A DNA stretch of 64,000 bases from Phenylobacterium sp. NIBR 498073 (GCF_027286305.1 NZ_CP114599.1:2108001-2172000), one strand, 5' to 3'. Positions 9,401 to 21,082 are shown, numbered from the stretch's first letter. Numbers and translations are program-made. The notes: a model not told the origin generated them from the sequence alone.

Positions 9401-11077
9401 ATGGGATTCATGTCCACGCGCCTCGTCATCGCCGCTATCCAAGCCAATCCGACCGTGGGCGCCATCGCCCATAACGAGGCGCTGGCGCGCGAGCGCCTGG
9501 CCCAGGCCAAGGCGGCCGGCGCGGACATCGCGATCTTCTCGGAACTCTTCATCAACGGCTATCCGCCCGAGGACCTGGCGCTGAAGCCGGCCTTCTGGGC
9601 CGCCGGCAAGGCCGCAGTCGAGCGGCTGGCGCTGGAGACCAAGGACGGCCCGGCCGCCCTGGTCGGCGTGATCTGGCCCAACGCCAAGCCCGGCGGGCGT
9701 CCGCACAACGCCCTGGCCTTCCTCGCCGAGGGCGAGATCAAGGGCCTGGCGATCAAGGGCGACCTGCCGAACTACGGCGTCTTCGATGAAAAGCGCGTGT
9801 TCGAGGCCGGCGCCTCGGCCAGCGTCTTCGAATGGAAGGGTGTGAAGCTCGGCGCGCCGATCTGCGAGGACATCTGGTCGGATGCCATCTGCGCCGATCT
9901 GAAGGCCAAGGGCGCCGAGATCCTGCTGGTCCCCAACGGCTCGCCGTTCCGCCGCACCGCCGATCATGAGCGGATGGGGGTGGCCAAGGCCCGTGTGGCT
10001 GAAACCGGCCTGCCGATGCTCTACGTCAACGAGGTCGGCGGCCAGGACGAGCTGGTCTTCGACGGCGGCTCGTTCGCGTTGTCGGCCCAGGGCGAGGTGG
10101 TCATGCGCCTGCCGATGTTCGAGGAAGCCTTCGCCCTGACCGTCTGGGAAAAGGGGCAGGGCGGCTGGGCCTGCGTCGAGGCGCCGATGGCGGATTGGGT
10201 CTCGGGCCCTGAGGAAGTCTACCGCGCCATGGTGCTGGGCCTGCGCGACTATGTGAACAAGTCCGGTTTCCCGGGCGTGCTGCTCGGCCTCTCGGGCGGC
10301 GTGGATTCGGCGATCAGCGCCGTGGTCGCCGCCGACGCGCTCGGCCCCGACCGGGTCCGCTGCTTCATGCTGCCCTCGCGCTACACCAGCCAGGACAGCC
10401 TCGACGACGCCGAGGACTGCGCCAAGCGGCTTCGGATCCGTCTCGACGAGATCTCGATCGTCCCGGCCATCGACGCCTTCGCCCAGATGCTGACTCCGCA
10501 TTTCGAGGGCAAGGCGCCCGACCTGACCGAGGAGAACATCCAGGCCCGCGCCCGCGGCGTCTCGCTGATGGCGCTCTCCAACAAGCTCGGCCTGATGCTG
10601 ATGACCACCGGCAACAAGTCGGAGATGGCGGTCGGCTACGCCACGCTCTACGGCGACATGTGCGGCGGCTACAACGTCCTGAAGGACATCTATAAAACCG
10701 AGGTCTACGCGGTCTGCGACTGGCGCAACGCCAACGATCCCTACGGCGTCGCCGCCGATCCGATCCCCGAGCGCATCCTGACCAAAGCTCCGTCGGCCGA
10801 ACTGCGCCCCGACCAGAAGGACCAGGACAGCCTGCCGGAGTACGCCGAACTCGACGCGATCTTGCATGGGTTGGTGGAGGAAGAGGCGACCCTCGACGAG
10901 ATCGTCGCTCGCGGCCATGCGCCCGAGACCGTCGAGCGCATCCAGCGGCTGCTCTACAATTCGGAGTACAAGCGCCGCCAGGCCGCGCCGGGCGTGAAGG
11001 TCGGGGCCCGCGCCTTCGGCCGCGACCGCCGCTATCCGATCGTCAACGGCTTCCGCGACGTGGTGTCGGGGAGGTGA
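9401..11077 (+). CDS. nadE: Glutamine-dependent NAD(+) synthetase NadE
   Basis: 558 residues, usual for the two-domain form. Residues about 4-250 are the CN-hydrolase glutaminase domain with its Glu (FSELFINGYPPEDL), Lys and Cys (GAPICEDIWS) regions; about 280-540 are the synthetase domain with the ATP PP-loop LLGLSGGVDSAIS, NIQARARGVSLMALSNK, TGNKSEMAVGYATLYGDMCG and the C-terminal YKRRQAAPGVKVGARAFGRD. It makes NAD from deamido-NAD, ATP and glutamine. ATG 9401 has GAGG four bases upstream; ATG 9410 is in frame and also possible. Its stop overlaps the start of the GNAT gene by 4 nt. Confidence 0.97.
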   Translation: MGFMSTRLVIAAIQANPTVGAIAHNEALARERLAQAKAAGADIAIFSELFINGYPPEDLALKPAFWAAGKAAVERLALETKDGPAALVGVIWPNAKPGGRPHNALAFLAEGEIKGLAIKGDLPNYGVFDEKRVFEAGASASVFEWKGVKLGAPICEDIWSDAICADLKAKGAEILLVPNGSPFRRTADHERMGVAKARVAETGLPMLYVNEVGGQDELVFDGGSFALSAQGEVVMRLPMFEEAFALTVWEKGQGGWACVEAPMADWVSGPEEVYRAMVLGLRDYVNKSGFPGVLLGLSGGVDSAISAVVAADALGPDRVRCFMLPSRYTSQDSLDDAEDCAKRLRIRLDEISIVPAIDAFAQMLTPHFEGKAPDLTEENIQARARGVSLMALSNKLGLMLMTTGNKSEMAVGYATLYGDMCGGYNVLKDIYKTEVYAVCDWRNANDPYGVAADPIPERILTKAPSAELRPDQKDQDSLPEYAELDAILHGLVEEEATLDEIVARGHAPETVERIQRLLYNSEYKRRQAAPGVKVGARAFGRDRRYPIVNGFRDVVSGR

Positions 11078-11598
11078 GCCGCGCGCCCGTCATCGAGACC
11101 GAGCGCCTGCTTCTGCGCGGCCAGTCGCGGACCGACTTCGAGGCCTTTGCCGCAATGTGGGGCGATCCTGAGGTCACCCGCTTCATCGGGGGCAAGCCCT
11201 CCACCCGCGAGGAGGCCTGGAACCGCCTGCTACGCAACATCGGCCACTGGGAAGAGATGGGCTTTGGCCCCTGGATGGTCTGCGAAAAGGACAACGGCCG
11301 CCTGGTCGGCGACATCGGCTTTGCAAACTTCCAGCGTACGCTGGAGCCGACCCTCGGCGAGACGCCGGAAATCGGCTGGGTCATGTCTCCGGCCGCCCAC
11401 GGCAAGGGCTATGCGAGCGAGGCGGTCGCCGCGGCCCTGGCCTGGGGCGACGCGAACTTCGAGGAGCCGCGCACGGTCTGCATCATCGCCCCAGGCAACG
11501 CCGCTTCGCTTCGGGTCGCCGAGAAGAACGGCTTCCGCGAATACGCCCGCGCCGACTATCACGGCGAGATCGTGCTGCTGGAGCGGCTGCGGCCCTAG
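11074..11598 (+). CDS. GNAT family N-acetyltransferase (RimJ/RimL type)
   Basis: 174 residues. IETERLLLRGQSRTDFEAF at the N-terminus and WVMSPAAHGKGYASEAVAAA, the acetyl-CoA loop, then NAASLRVAEKNGFRE are typical of the RimJ/RimL-like GNAT fold. Substrate is unknown; these enzymes acetylate protein N-termini or small amines. GTG start overlapping the nadE stop (GTGA), so translation is probably coupled. Its stop overlaps by 4 nt the stop of the convergent LOG gene. Confidence 0.88.
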   Translation: MSRAPVIETERLLLRGQSRTDFEAFAAMWGDPEVTRFIGGKPSTREEAWNRLLRNIGHWEEMGFGPWMVCEKDNGRLVGDIGFANFQRTLEPTLGETPEIGWVMSPAAHGKGYASEAVAAALAWGDANFEEPRTVCIIAPGNAASLRVAEKNGFREYARADYHGEIVLLERLRP

Positions 11599-12197
11599 GT
11601 TAGTTGGGCGACGTCCGGCGCGGCGTCCGGTCCGGTCGGCACGCCGCGGCGCAGGGCCGGGATGATCTCGTCGATGGCGTCGACCGCGACCCAGCTCGCC
11701 ATGAAGCTGGGCGGGGTCAGGTGCTGGTCGACCGTGTGCTGGAACAGGTGGAACAGCGGTTCCCAGAAGCCGTCCGGATTGTAGAACACCACCGGCTTTC
11801 CGTGCAGGTCCAGGCGTCGCCACGACAGCAGCTCGACCACTTCCTCCAGCGTGCCGATGCCGCCCGGCAGCACGACGAAGCCGTCCGAGCGCTCGAACAT
11901 CATCATCTTGCGCTCGTGCATGGACTCCACGACGACGGTCTCGACCACGTCCAGGCGGCGTTCGCGTTCCTTCAGGAAGGCCGGGATGATGCCCAGCACC
12001 TTGCCGCCGGCCTCGTGCGCGGCGACCGCACAGGCGCCCATCAGCCCGACCCCGCCGCCGCCATAGATCATCGTCAGCTCCTCCGCCGCCAGCCCGCGGC
12101 CCAGTTCGGCGGCGCTGGCCAGCAGGGCCGGATCGGCCGCATCGGACGAGCCGCAGAAGACGCAGACGGAGTCGAGGCGGTCGGGCGCGTCGCCCAT
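11595..12197 (-). CDS. LOG-family nucleoside 5'-monophosphate phosphoribohydrolase
   Basis: 200 residues. SVCVFCGSSD near the start, TMIYGGGGVGLMGACAVAA, and the signature VVLPGGIGTLEEVVELLSWR (PGGxGTxxE) identify the LOG (Lonely Guy) family, which releases ribose 5-phosphate from cytokinin or purine nucleotides. In bacteria the family is often misnamed lysine decarboxylase. ATG 12197 is used because AGGAG lies nine bases upstream; an ATG at 12221 is in frame. Confidence 0.92.
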   Translation of the reverse strand: MGDAPDRLDSVCVFCGSSDAADPALLASAAELGRGLAAEELTMIYGGGGVGLMGACAVAAHEAGGKVLGIIPAFLKERERRLDVVETVVVESMHERKMMMFERSDGFVVLPGGIGTLEEVVELLSWRRLDLHGKPVVFYNPDGFWEPLFHLFQHTVDQHLTPPSFMASWVAVDAIDEIIPALRRGVPTGPDAAPDVAQLT

Positions 12198-12287
12198 TTG
12201 ATGAAGCTCCTGGAGAATCAACGCGGCGCGCTTGCAGAGGCGCCGGGAAAGACCGATTAGCTAGGCCGAGAACCAGGGAGTTTCAAG

Positions 12288-13073
12288 CTGCGCCGAGTCC
12301 CGCTTCATCCGCCGCTGCTGGCGGCGCTCGCCCTCGGCCTGGCCGCTTGCGGCCAGGACCCTGCGCCCAGCGCCGCGCCGGCCGCCAAGGGGGCGCCGGC
12401 CCAGGCTGACGTCGGCTACCTCGCGCCGCCGCAGGTCAGCGAGGTGCGGCTCGACGGCGACAGCCTACGGATCAGCGGCTCGGCCCCGGGCTCCTCGCGG
12501 GTGCGTCTGGCGACGCCGCAGGGCCAGGCTCTGTTCGTCGACGCCGACTCAAAGGGCGTCTGGCGCTTGGCGGCGCCGCGCGGGACCCAGCCCCAGATCT
12601 ACGGCCTGTCGGCGACCGGCGGCGGGCGCACGGTGCAGAGCGAAGGCTATCTGCTGCTGACCCCTGACGGAGAGGCGGCGCTGCTGCGGGCCGGGACCGG
12701 CGCGTTGCGTGTCGGCCGCACCGGCAAGAATGATCTCGACGCCGTCGACTTCGATCGCGAGGGCGGGGCGGTGGTGTCGGGCCGCGCCCCGGCCGGCGCC
12801 GCGCTCAGCGTCCATATCGACGGCCGCAAGTTCGCCGAAGGGCGGGCCGACGGCCGCGGCCGCTATGTCCTGGCCCTGACCCAGCCGCTGGAGCCGGGCC
12901 GCCGGCAGATCGACGTCTTCGGCGACGCCACCGAGAACCCGGTGGAGGTCGATGCGACCCCCGCGCCGGCGCTGGCCAGCGGGCCTTTCCGGGCCGCCGC
13001 CGTAGCCGGGGGCCTTCGCGTCGACTGGATGACCCCGGGCGGCGGGGTCCAATCGACCATCCTGCTGAAGTGA
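12288..13073 (+). CDS. Putative lipoprotein, apparent CTG start
   Basis: The frame is open from 12261 and carries a lipoprotein signal: hydrophobic LLAALALGLAAC-G with a lipobox LAAC near residues 18-21, then a Pro/Ala linker. No ATG, GTG or TTG lies in frame before the signal; the first is GTG 12444, which would lose it. A CTG at 12288 has AGGGAG seven bases upstream, so I place the start there (261 residues). The mature part is beta-rich with two repeats of an SGxAPxGxxLxVxxDG type near residues 65 and 165, like bacterial Ig-like or LysM-associated periplasmic proteins. No function assigned. The ABC exporter follows after 7 bp, perhaps in one operon. Confidence 0.7.
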   Translation: MRRVPLHPPLLAALALGLAACGQDPAPSAAPAAKGAPAQADVGYLAPPQVSEVRLDGDSLRISGSAPGSSRVRLATPQGQALFVDADSKGVWRLAAPRGTQPQIYGLSATGGGRTVQSEGYLLLTPDGEAALLRAGTGALRVGRTGKNDLDAVDFDREGGAVVSGRAPAGAALSVHIDGRKFAEGRADGRGRYVLALTQPLEPGRRQIDVFGDATENPVEVDATPAPALASGPFRAAAVAGGLRVDWMTPGGGVQSTILLK

Positions 13074-13080
13074 GCCGCTG

Positions 13081-14922
<1,842 letters not shown>

Positions 14923-14977
14923 CGGCGGCTGTAGACTGGGTCTAGGCTCTGGCGCTCAAGTCTCCGAAGGCGCGCCG

Positions 14978-15268
14978 ATGTTCAATCCCAATCCCTGGCT
15001 GAAGCTGTCGATCGACGCCTTCTGGCTCGGGGCCGAGTCCAGCCAGGTGGTGGCGCTGCGCATGATGAAGCTGGCCGGCGGCGGGGCAGGGGCGGCGGCC
15101 GAAGCCCAGCGCATGGTGGCCGAGAAGGTCTCGGCGGCGATGGCGGCCCAGACCGAACTTGCGCTCGGAGCCATGAGCGGCTCGCCGCACGCCGGGGCGA
15201 CCAAGGCCATGGCGCTCTACCGCCGTCGGGTGCGCGCCAACCGTCGGCGGCTGGCGCGCGAGGTCTGA
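14978..15268 (+). CDS. Small hypothetical protein (phasin-like character)
   Basis: 96 residues, not recognised with certainty. ATG 14978 has GAAGG seven bases upstream. The protein is helical and amphipathic: WLKLSIDAFWLGAESSQVVA, then ALRMMKLAGGGAGAAAEAQR, ending in an Arg-rich tail (YRRRVRANRRRLAREV). It resembles phasin-like or PHA-associated proteins in overall character only. It follows the ABC exporter by 55 bp and converges with the RND pump. Confidence 0.6.
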   Translation: MFNPNPWLKLSIDAFWLGAESSQVVALRMMKLAGGGAGAAAEAQRMVAEKVSAAMAAQTELALGAMSGSPHAGATKAMALYRRRVRANRRRLAREV

Positions 15269-15272
15269 GGAC

Positions 15273-18200
15273 CTACTCGGCGGCCTTGGCGATTTCGCTC
15301 TCGCCGCCGGCGACGATCTCGTCGCTGCGCCGCTTGCGCTTACGCAGCCCCAGCCGCTCGCCCAGCCAGCCGAACCGCCGGCCGTAGACCTTCGGGGCGG
15401 CCAGCATCACCGGCGTCAGGATCAGCGTCAGCAGGGTGGCGAAGGACAGGCCCCAGACCACCGCTCCGGACAGCTGCACCCACCACTCGGAGCCGGGCGC
15501 CTTGTACTCCAGGTGCATGCCGTGGAAGTTCGGGTGCAGCTGGAACATCAGGGGCAGCAGGCCGACCACCGTCACCAACGTGGTCAGCATGACCGGCCGG
15601 AACCGCTGGGTGGCCGCGCGCACAGCCGCCTCGTCGGCGGGGAAGCCGGCGCGGCGCAGCTGGTAGTAGGTGTCGACCAGCACGATGTTGTGGCCGACCA
15701 CGACCCCGGCCAGCGCCACGACCCCGGTCCCCAGCATGATCACCGAGATGTAGTCGAAGGTGTGGGCGATATTCACGACCACCCCCAGCAGCACGCCGAC
15801 GGTCGACAGCGCCACCGCCGACAGCGTGACCAGCACGCCGTAGAACGAGTTGAACTGCCAGAGCAGGATGACGCCCATCAGGAACAGCGAGACCGCCATG
15901 GCGGCGACGAAGAAGCGCGCCGCCTCCTGGCCTTCCTCGTCGGCGCCCGTGAACTTCCATCGCACGTTGGGGTCCAGGTTGGCTTTCTCCAGCCAGGGGC
16001 GCAGCTCGGCGATCTTGTGGCTGGCCGCCACCCCCTCGATGGCGTTGGCCTGGATGACCGCCAGCCGCTGTCCGTCGCGGCGCTGGATCGTCGTCACCTG
16101 CTGGGCCGGGGCGAGCTTGATGAAGTAGCTGGCCGGCACCGGCCCGAACTGGGTCGGGATTTTCAGGCTGTCGAAGGCCGCGACGTTGCGGCTCTCGGGC
16201 GGGAAGCGGACGCGGATGTCCAGCTCGTCGTCGGCGTCGTCAGGGCGGAAACGCCCGACCAGGACCCCGCCGGTCACGAACTGGATCGCCTGGCCGACGG
16301 TCAGCACGTCGACGCCGTAGCGGCCGGCGGCCTCGCGGTCGACAGTCATGTTCCACTCGATGCCGGGCGAGGTGCGGTTGTCCTCCAGCTCGTGTAGCTG
16401 CCGGTCGGCGGCCAGCTTGGCCTTGACGATGTCGGCCGCCTTGTTGAGCGCCGCGGGGTCCTGGCTGCGCAGCTCGACCTGCACGTCCTTGCCGACCGGC
16501 GGACCGCCCTGCGGCTCGCGCACCTCGACCTCGACGCCGGGAATGCCGGCCACGCGCTTGCGAACCTCGTTGGCGATGTCCTTGCCGACCAGACCCAGCT
16601 CCAGCCGGTCCTCGTAGTCGACGAAGTCCACGTTGATGCGGCCGATGGTGTCGTTGGGGATCGAGTTCGGGCCGCCGCCGGGGCTGGCCGTGCCCGATCG
16701 CACGAAAATCGAGTTGATGCCCTTCTGCCCGATCAGCCGGCTCTCGACCTGGCGCACGATGACGTCCTGGGCTTGCGGCGACAGGTTGCCCCGCGCCTTG
16801 ACGTAGACGGCCACGTATTCCGGGTCCTGCTGCAGGAAGAACTCGGTCGGCTTGTTCTCGGCGCGGAAGGCGATGACCACCACCACGATGACCGCCAGGG
16901 TCGCGAACATGGTCGTGGTCGGGTGATGGCCCAGGCTGTCGATGGTGCGTGCGTACCAGCCCATGAAGCCGGTCATCTCGCGCGGGTCGCCCCGTTCGGA
17001 CTTCTCGATCTCGGCCAGGTGCGCCTCGTCCACCGCCGCCTTGCGTCCGAAGATCGAGCCCAGGGCCGGGGTGAAGATCAGGGCGATGAAGATCGACGCG
17101 CCCAGCACGTAGAACAGGGTCATGGGCAGGAAGCTCATGAACTTGCCGGGGATCGAGTTCCAGAACAGGAACGGCAGGAAGGCGCAGAGCGTCGTCAGGG
17201 TGCCGTTCAGCACCGGCCAGAACATCCGCTTGCCGGCCGCGGCGAAGGCTTCCTCCTTGGACATGCCCTCGGCCATCTTCCGGTCGGCGTACTCGACCAC
17301 CACGATGCCGCCATCGACCAGGATGCCGACCGCCAGCACCAGCCCGAACATCACCATCTGGTTCAGGGTCACGCCGGTGGCGTTGAGCATCAGGAAGGCC
17401 AGCATGAAGCAGGCCGGGATCGCCGCGCCGACCATCAGTCCCTGGCGGATGCCCAGCGTCGCCACGATGATCAGCATGACCAGGATGGTGGCGATCAGCA
17501 GGCCGCTCTCCAGCACCACCAGGGTACGGCCGATGAAGTCGCTTTCATCGAAGATGTACGAGACCTTGACCGTCTCGGGCCAGCGCTTCTGCTCCTCGGC
17601 GACGACCTTGCGGACTTCCTTGACGGTGTCGAGGACGTTGGCCCCCGACCGCTTGGCCACGTCCACCGAGAAGGCCGGCTGGCCGTTGAAGCGGGTGATG
17701 TAGTTGGCTTCCTTGAAGGTCCGCCGGACGTCGCCGATGTCGCCGACCGTGATCAGCCGGTCGCCGTTCTTCTTGATCGGCAGGGCCAGGATGTCGGCGG
17801 GCTGGTTGACCACCCCGGGGACCTTGACCGCGAACTTGCCGGCGCCGGATTCCAGGTTGCCGGCCGGGACCAGCTGGTTGTTGCGGCCGATCACCTGCGC
17901 CAGCTCGCCCGGCGAGACGTTGGCCGCCTCCATGCGCACCGGGTCGATGGTGACTTCCAGCAGCTCCTCGCGGCCGCCGTTCAGATAGACCTCCAGCACC
18001 CCGGGGGTGCTTTCCAGCCGGTCCTGCAGGTTGCGCGAAATGTGGAACAGGGTGCGTTCCGGGGCCGCGCCCGACAGCACGATGCCGATGATCGGCTCGC
18101 CGGAGGCGTTGGCCTCCTCGATGATCGGCTCCTCGGCGTCGGGCGGGAACTTGCCGCGGGCCAGGTCGACCTTGGCGCGGACCTCGCCCAGGGCCTTGTC

Positions 18201-18509
18201 CTTGTCGAAGTCGGCTTCGAACTCCAGGTTCACGATCGCCATGCTCTGGCGGGCGACCGCGTTCATCTCCTTGACGCCCTCGATCGTCTGGAGCTCGGTC
18301 TCCAGCGGCCGCACGAGCAGCCGCTCGGCGTCCTCGGGACTGACGCCGGGGTAGGGCACCACCACGGTGAGGAACGGGAAATCGATGTTCGGGTTGGATT
18401 CCCGCGGCATCGACAGGTACGCGAAGAACCCGAACAGGCTGGCGATCAGGGTGACAGCCAGCACCACCTTGCGCCGTTTGATCGCGCCATCGATCAGAGG
18501 TCCGATCAT
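15273..18509 (-). CDS. RND-family efflux permease (HAE1-like)
   Basis: 1078 residues, inner-membrane proton antiporter with 12 helices and two large periplasmic loops. N-terminal KVVLAVTLIASLFGFFAYLS, then YPGVSPEDAERLLVRPLETE, MFGLVLAVGILVDGGIVVVE in TM4 and GVVALAGVVVGHNIVLVDTY in TM10. Compared with AcrB, D407 is kept but D408 is G, and the K940 position is H, so the proton relay is altered. Substrates unknown. GGAG precedes ATG 18509. The adaptor gene lies 30 bp upstream in the same operon. No outer-membrane partner is adjacent; the TolC-type gene at 55647 could serve. Confidence 0.95.
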   Translation of the reverse strand: MIGPLIDGAIKRRKVVLAVTLIASLFGFFAYLSMPRESNPNIDFPFLTVVVPYPGVSPEDAERLLVRPLETELQTIEGVKEMNAVARQSMAIVNLEFEADFDKDKALGEVRAKVDLARGKFPPDAEEPIIEEANASGEPIIGIVLSGAAPERTLFHISRNLQDRLESTPGVLEVYLNGGREELLEVTIDPVRMEAANVSPGELAQVIGRNNQLVPAGNLESGAGKFAVKVPGVVNQPADILALPIKKNGDRLITVGDIGDVRRTFKEANYITRFNGQPAFSVDVAKRSGANVLDTVKEVRKVVAEEQKRWPETVKVSYIFDESDFIGRTLVVLESGLLIATILVMLIIVATLGIRQGLMVGAAIPACFMLAFLMLNATGVTLNQMVMFGLVLAVGILVDGGIVVVEYADRKMAEGMSKEEAFAAAGKRMFWPVLNGTLTTLCAFLPFLFWNSIPGKFMSFLPMTLFYVLGASIFIALIFTPALGSIFGRKAAVDEAHLAEIEKSERGDPREMTGFMGWYARTIDSLGHHPTTTMFATLAVIVVVVIAFRAENKPTEFFLQQDPEYVAVYVKARGNLSPQAQDVIVRQVESRLIGQKGINSIFVRSGTASPGGGPNSIPNDTIGRINVDFVDYEDRLELGLVGKDIANEVRKRVAGIPGVEVEVREPQGGPPVGKDVQVELRSQDPAALNKAADIVKAKLAADRQLHELEDNRTSPGIEWNMTVDREAAGRYGVDVLTVGQAIQFVTGGVLVGRFRPDDADDELDIRVRFPPESRNVAAFDSLKIPTQFGPVPASYFIKLAPAQQVTTIQRRDGQRLAVIQANAIEGVAASHKIAELRPWLEKANLDPNVRWKFTGADEEGQEAARFFVAAMAVSLFLMGVILLWQFNSFYGVLVTLSAVALSTVGVLLGVVVNIAHTFDYISVIMLGTGVVALAGVVVGHNIVLVDTYYQLRRAGFPADEAAVRAATQRFRPVMLTTLVTVVGLLPLMFQLHPNFHGMHLEYKAPGSEWWVQLSGAVVWGLSFATLLTLILTPVMLAAPKVYGRRFGWLGERLGLRKRKRRSDEIVAGGESEIAKAAE

Positions 18510-18539
18510 AGCCTCGTCTCCTGATGAGCAGGGGCGCGC

Positions 18540-19607
18540 CTAGCGCGCCGCGGCCACTCGAACCTTCTGACCTTCGGCCACGTACGACTGGCCGACCGTG
18601 ATCACCCGGACCGGGCCCTTCAGGCCGGTCACCCAGATGCCCTGCGCCGTCTCCTCCAGCACCTTGATCGGCGCGAAGGCGACCTTGTCGTCGGCCAGCA
18701 CGTAGCGCACGCCCTGGCGCCCGCCCGCATCCAGCACCAGCGAGGACAGCGGCACCAGGTGCGCGGGGCCCGACCCGGCGTTGATCCGCACCGCCGCCGA
18801 CAGGCCCGAACGGGTCATCTGCGGGTTCGCGGTGGTGATCTCGATGCGATAGGTGCGGGTCTGCGCGTCGGCCTCGCGCGCGGCGTAGCGGACCTTGCCG
18901 GCCAGGGTCTCGCCGGAGGTCAGCTGGGCGCTGGCGCTCGAGCCGACCTTGACCTTCGAAGCCTCGGTCTCAGGCAGGTCGCCGACGATCAGCAGCGGAT
19001 TGAGCTCGATCATCGTGCCGCAGGGCTGACCGGGGGCCAGATAGGCGCCGACCTCGGCGTCGCGCTTGTCGAACACGCCGTCGAACGGGGCGCGGATGCT
19101 CATCTGCTCGACGCCCAGCTCGGCCTGGCGGACCGTGGCCGCGGCGCTGTCGAGATTGGCCTGGTCCTGCAGCACCTGGGTCTGCGAGCGATAGCCCTTG
19201 GCCGCCAGCTCGGCCGACGCCTTCTGCTGCAACTGGCGCGAGCGCAGGTTGGCGCGGGCCTGGTCCAGCGTCGCCTGGCGAGCGTCGACGTTCAGCCGGC
19301 ACAGCACCGTGCCCTTGCGTACGAACGAGCCTTCGACCGCCGGGGTGGCGGCGACGACGCCGGCTGTCTCCGAACGCACCACGACGCTGCGCGCCGCCTC
19401 GGTGCGGCCGCGGATCGCCACGGCGTATTCATGAGTGGATTCCGGGGTCAGCACCGCCTGCACGGTGGGCAAGGCGTCCGCGCCGGCGGTCTTGGCCTCG
19501 GCCTTTCCAGACTTGTTCGCCCGGCTGACAATGGTGCCGATGGCGAAAGCCAGGACCAGCACGGCCACGACGGCGATCACAAACAGGTACTGTGACTTGA
19601 CTCGCAT
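18540..19607 (-). CDS. RND periplasmic adaptor (membrane fusion protein)
   Basis: 355 residues. One N-terminal transmembrane or signal segment (YLFVIAVVAVLVLAFAIGTI, about 5-25), then a barrel-sandwich region RSETAGVVAATPAVEGSFVR with RAPFDGVFDKRDAEVGAYLA, a short helical hairpin between (LDQARANLRSRQLQQKASAE), and a beta-barrel with YRIEITTANPQMTRSGLSAA. It bridges the permease and an outer-membrane channel. GGGGGG-type SD before ATG 19607. First gene of the adaptor-permease operon. Confidence 0.95.
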   Translation of the reverse strand: MRVKSQYLFVIAVVAVLVLAFAIGTIVSRANKSGKAEAKTAGADALPTVQAVLTPESTHEYAVAIRGRTEAARSVVVRSETAGVVAATPAVEGSFVRKGTVLCRLNVDARQATLDQARANLRSRQLQQKASAELAAKGYRSQTQVLQDQANLDSAAATVRQAELGVEQMSIRAPFDGVFDKRDAEVGAYLAPGQPCGTMIELNPLLIVGDLPETEASKVKVGSSASAQLTSGETLAGKVRYAAREADAQTRTYRIEITTANPQMTRSGLSAAVRINAGSGPAHLVPLSSLVLDAGGRQGVRYVLADDKVAFAPIKVLEETAQGIWVTGLKGPVRVITVGQSYVAEGQKVRVAAAR

Positions 19608-19859
19608 TCAGCCGTTTCCCCCCGGGCAGCAACGAAGTCGCGACCGCTCTTGGAATCGCAGTCGTACGCCCGGGCCGCAGAAAATAGGTTTTAGCGTCTT
19701 CTGATGCCGCTGTTCTACGACTGCAAATGAATTCGCGGGCAGACGACGCAAAGGGCCGATAATGTGCCCCGGGCGCCGCATGATTGCAGCATGGCCTTGC
19801 TTGCTCTTTAACGCCGCGGGCGCTCCAATATCCGCCGCCTGCAAGGAAAGTACGCCGCC

Positions 19860-20300
19860 GTGAAATACCTGCACACCATGGTTCGGGTGACCGACCTCGA
19901 CGTTTCTCTGGACTTCTACTGCAACAAGCTGGGCTTGGTCGAAGTCTCCCGCACCGAGAACCAGGGGGGACGATTCACCCTGGTGTTCCTCTGCGCCCCC
20001 GCCGACCGCGAGGCGGCCCTGGCCGCCAAGGCCCCGATGGTCGAGCTGACCTACAATTGGGATCCGGAGGACTATCAGGGCGGTCGCAACTTCGGCCACC
20101 TGGCCTACGCCGTCGACGACATCTACGCGACCTGCCAGCGCCTGGCCGACGGCGGGGTGACCATCAACCGCCCGCCGCGCGACGGCCACATGGCCTTCGT
20201 GCGTTCCCCCGACGGCATTTCGATCGAGCTGCTGCAAGCCGGTCCGCGCAAGGAGCCGGCCGAGCCGTGGGCCTCGATGCCGAACACGGGGTCGTGGTGA
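19860..20300 (+). CDS. VOC/glyoxalase family protein (lactoylglutathione lyase-like)
   Basis: 146 residues, GTG start at 19860. [20 protein letters not shown] near the start, [20 protein letters not shown] with the [10 protein letters not shown] metal-binding His region, and [11 protein letters not shown] with the C-terminal Glu are typical of GloA-like VOC enzymes (about 130-145 residues). A role in methylglyoxal detoxification is likely but the substrate is not proven. The last base triplet overlaps the GTG of the SDR gene (GTGA). Confidence 0.9.
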   Translation: MKYLHTMVRVTDLDVSLDFYCNKLGLVEVSRTENQGGRFTLVFLCAPADREAALAAKAPMVELTYNWDPEDYQGGRNFGHLAYAVDDIYATCQRLADGGVTINRPPRDGHMAFVRSPDGISIELLQAGPRKEPAEPWASMPNTGSW

Positions 20301-21082
20301 GCGGCCGCCTTTCCGGGCGCTCGGCGCTCGTCACCGGCGCGGCCGGGGGCATCGGCCTGGGCTGCGCCCGGGCCTTTGCCGCCGAGGGTTGCGACCTCGT
20401 GCTGCTCGACCTCGACGAGGCGCGGGTCGTGGCTGCGGCGCAGGACCTGGCCCGCGACAGCGGGCGGCAAGTTCACGCCCTGGCCTGCGACCTCGCCGAC
20501 GCCGAGGCCGCGCGCATGGCGGTGATCCGGGCCGCGGCGCTGCTGGGCAAGATCGACGTGCTGGTCAACAACGCCGGCATGCTGGTCGCTGGCGACATCC
20601 TCGACGCCGAGCTGGAGGACTTCGACCGGGTTATGGCGGTGAACCTGCGCGCCCCGTTCGTGGTCGGCCAGACCGTGGCCCGCCACATGGTCGACGCCAA
20701 GATCAGGGGCTCGATCATCAACATGTCCTCGATCAACGCAGTGCTCGCTATCCCCAACCAGATCGCCTACGTCACCTCCAAGGGCGGCCTGGCGCAGCTG
20801 ACCAAGGCCATGGCCCTGGGCCTGGCGCCGCATGGCGTGCGGGTGAACGCGATCGGGCCGGGCACCATCGTCACCGACATCCTGAAGGGGGTGATGCAGG
20901 ACGATGAGGCTCGCCGCCGGGTGCTGCAGCGCACGCCGCTCGGCCGCTTCGGCGAGGCCGACGAGATCGGCCGCGTCGCCGTCTTCCTGGCCAGCGACGA
21001 CAGCTCCTACATCACCGGTCAGACCATCTATCCCGACGGCGGCCGGCTGGCCCTGAACTACACGGTGCCGGTCGCGGACTAG
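20297..21082 (+). CDS. Short-chain dehydrogenase/reductase
   Basis: 261 residues. Cofactor motif TGAAGGIG (TGxxxGxG) at the N-terminus, NNAG near 85, catalytic Ser (NMSSINAV), YxxxK (AYVTSKGG) and the C-terminal [13 protein letters not shown]. Classical SDR fold, NAD(P)-dependent, substrate unknown. GTG start overlaps the VOC gene by 4 nt; GTG 20294 is an alternative. Coupled translation with the glyoxalase suggests a joint role in aldehyde or carbonyl metabolism. Confidence 0.93.
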   Translation: MSGRLSGRSALVTGAAGGIGLGCARAFAAEGCDLVLLDLDEARVVAAAQDLARDSGRQVHALACDLADAEAARMAVIRAAALLGKIDVLVNNAGMLVAGDILDAELEDFDRVMAVNLRAPFVVGQTVARHMVDAKIRGSIINMSSINAVLAIPNQIAYVTSKGGLAQLTKAMALGLAPHGVRVNAIGPGTIVTDILKGVMQDDEARRRVLQRTPLGRFGEADEIGRVAVFLASDDSSYITGQTIYPDGGRLALNYTVPVAD

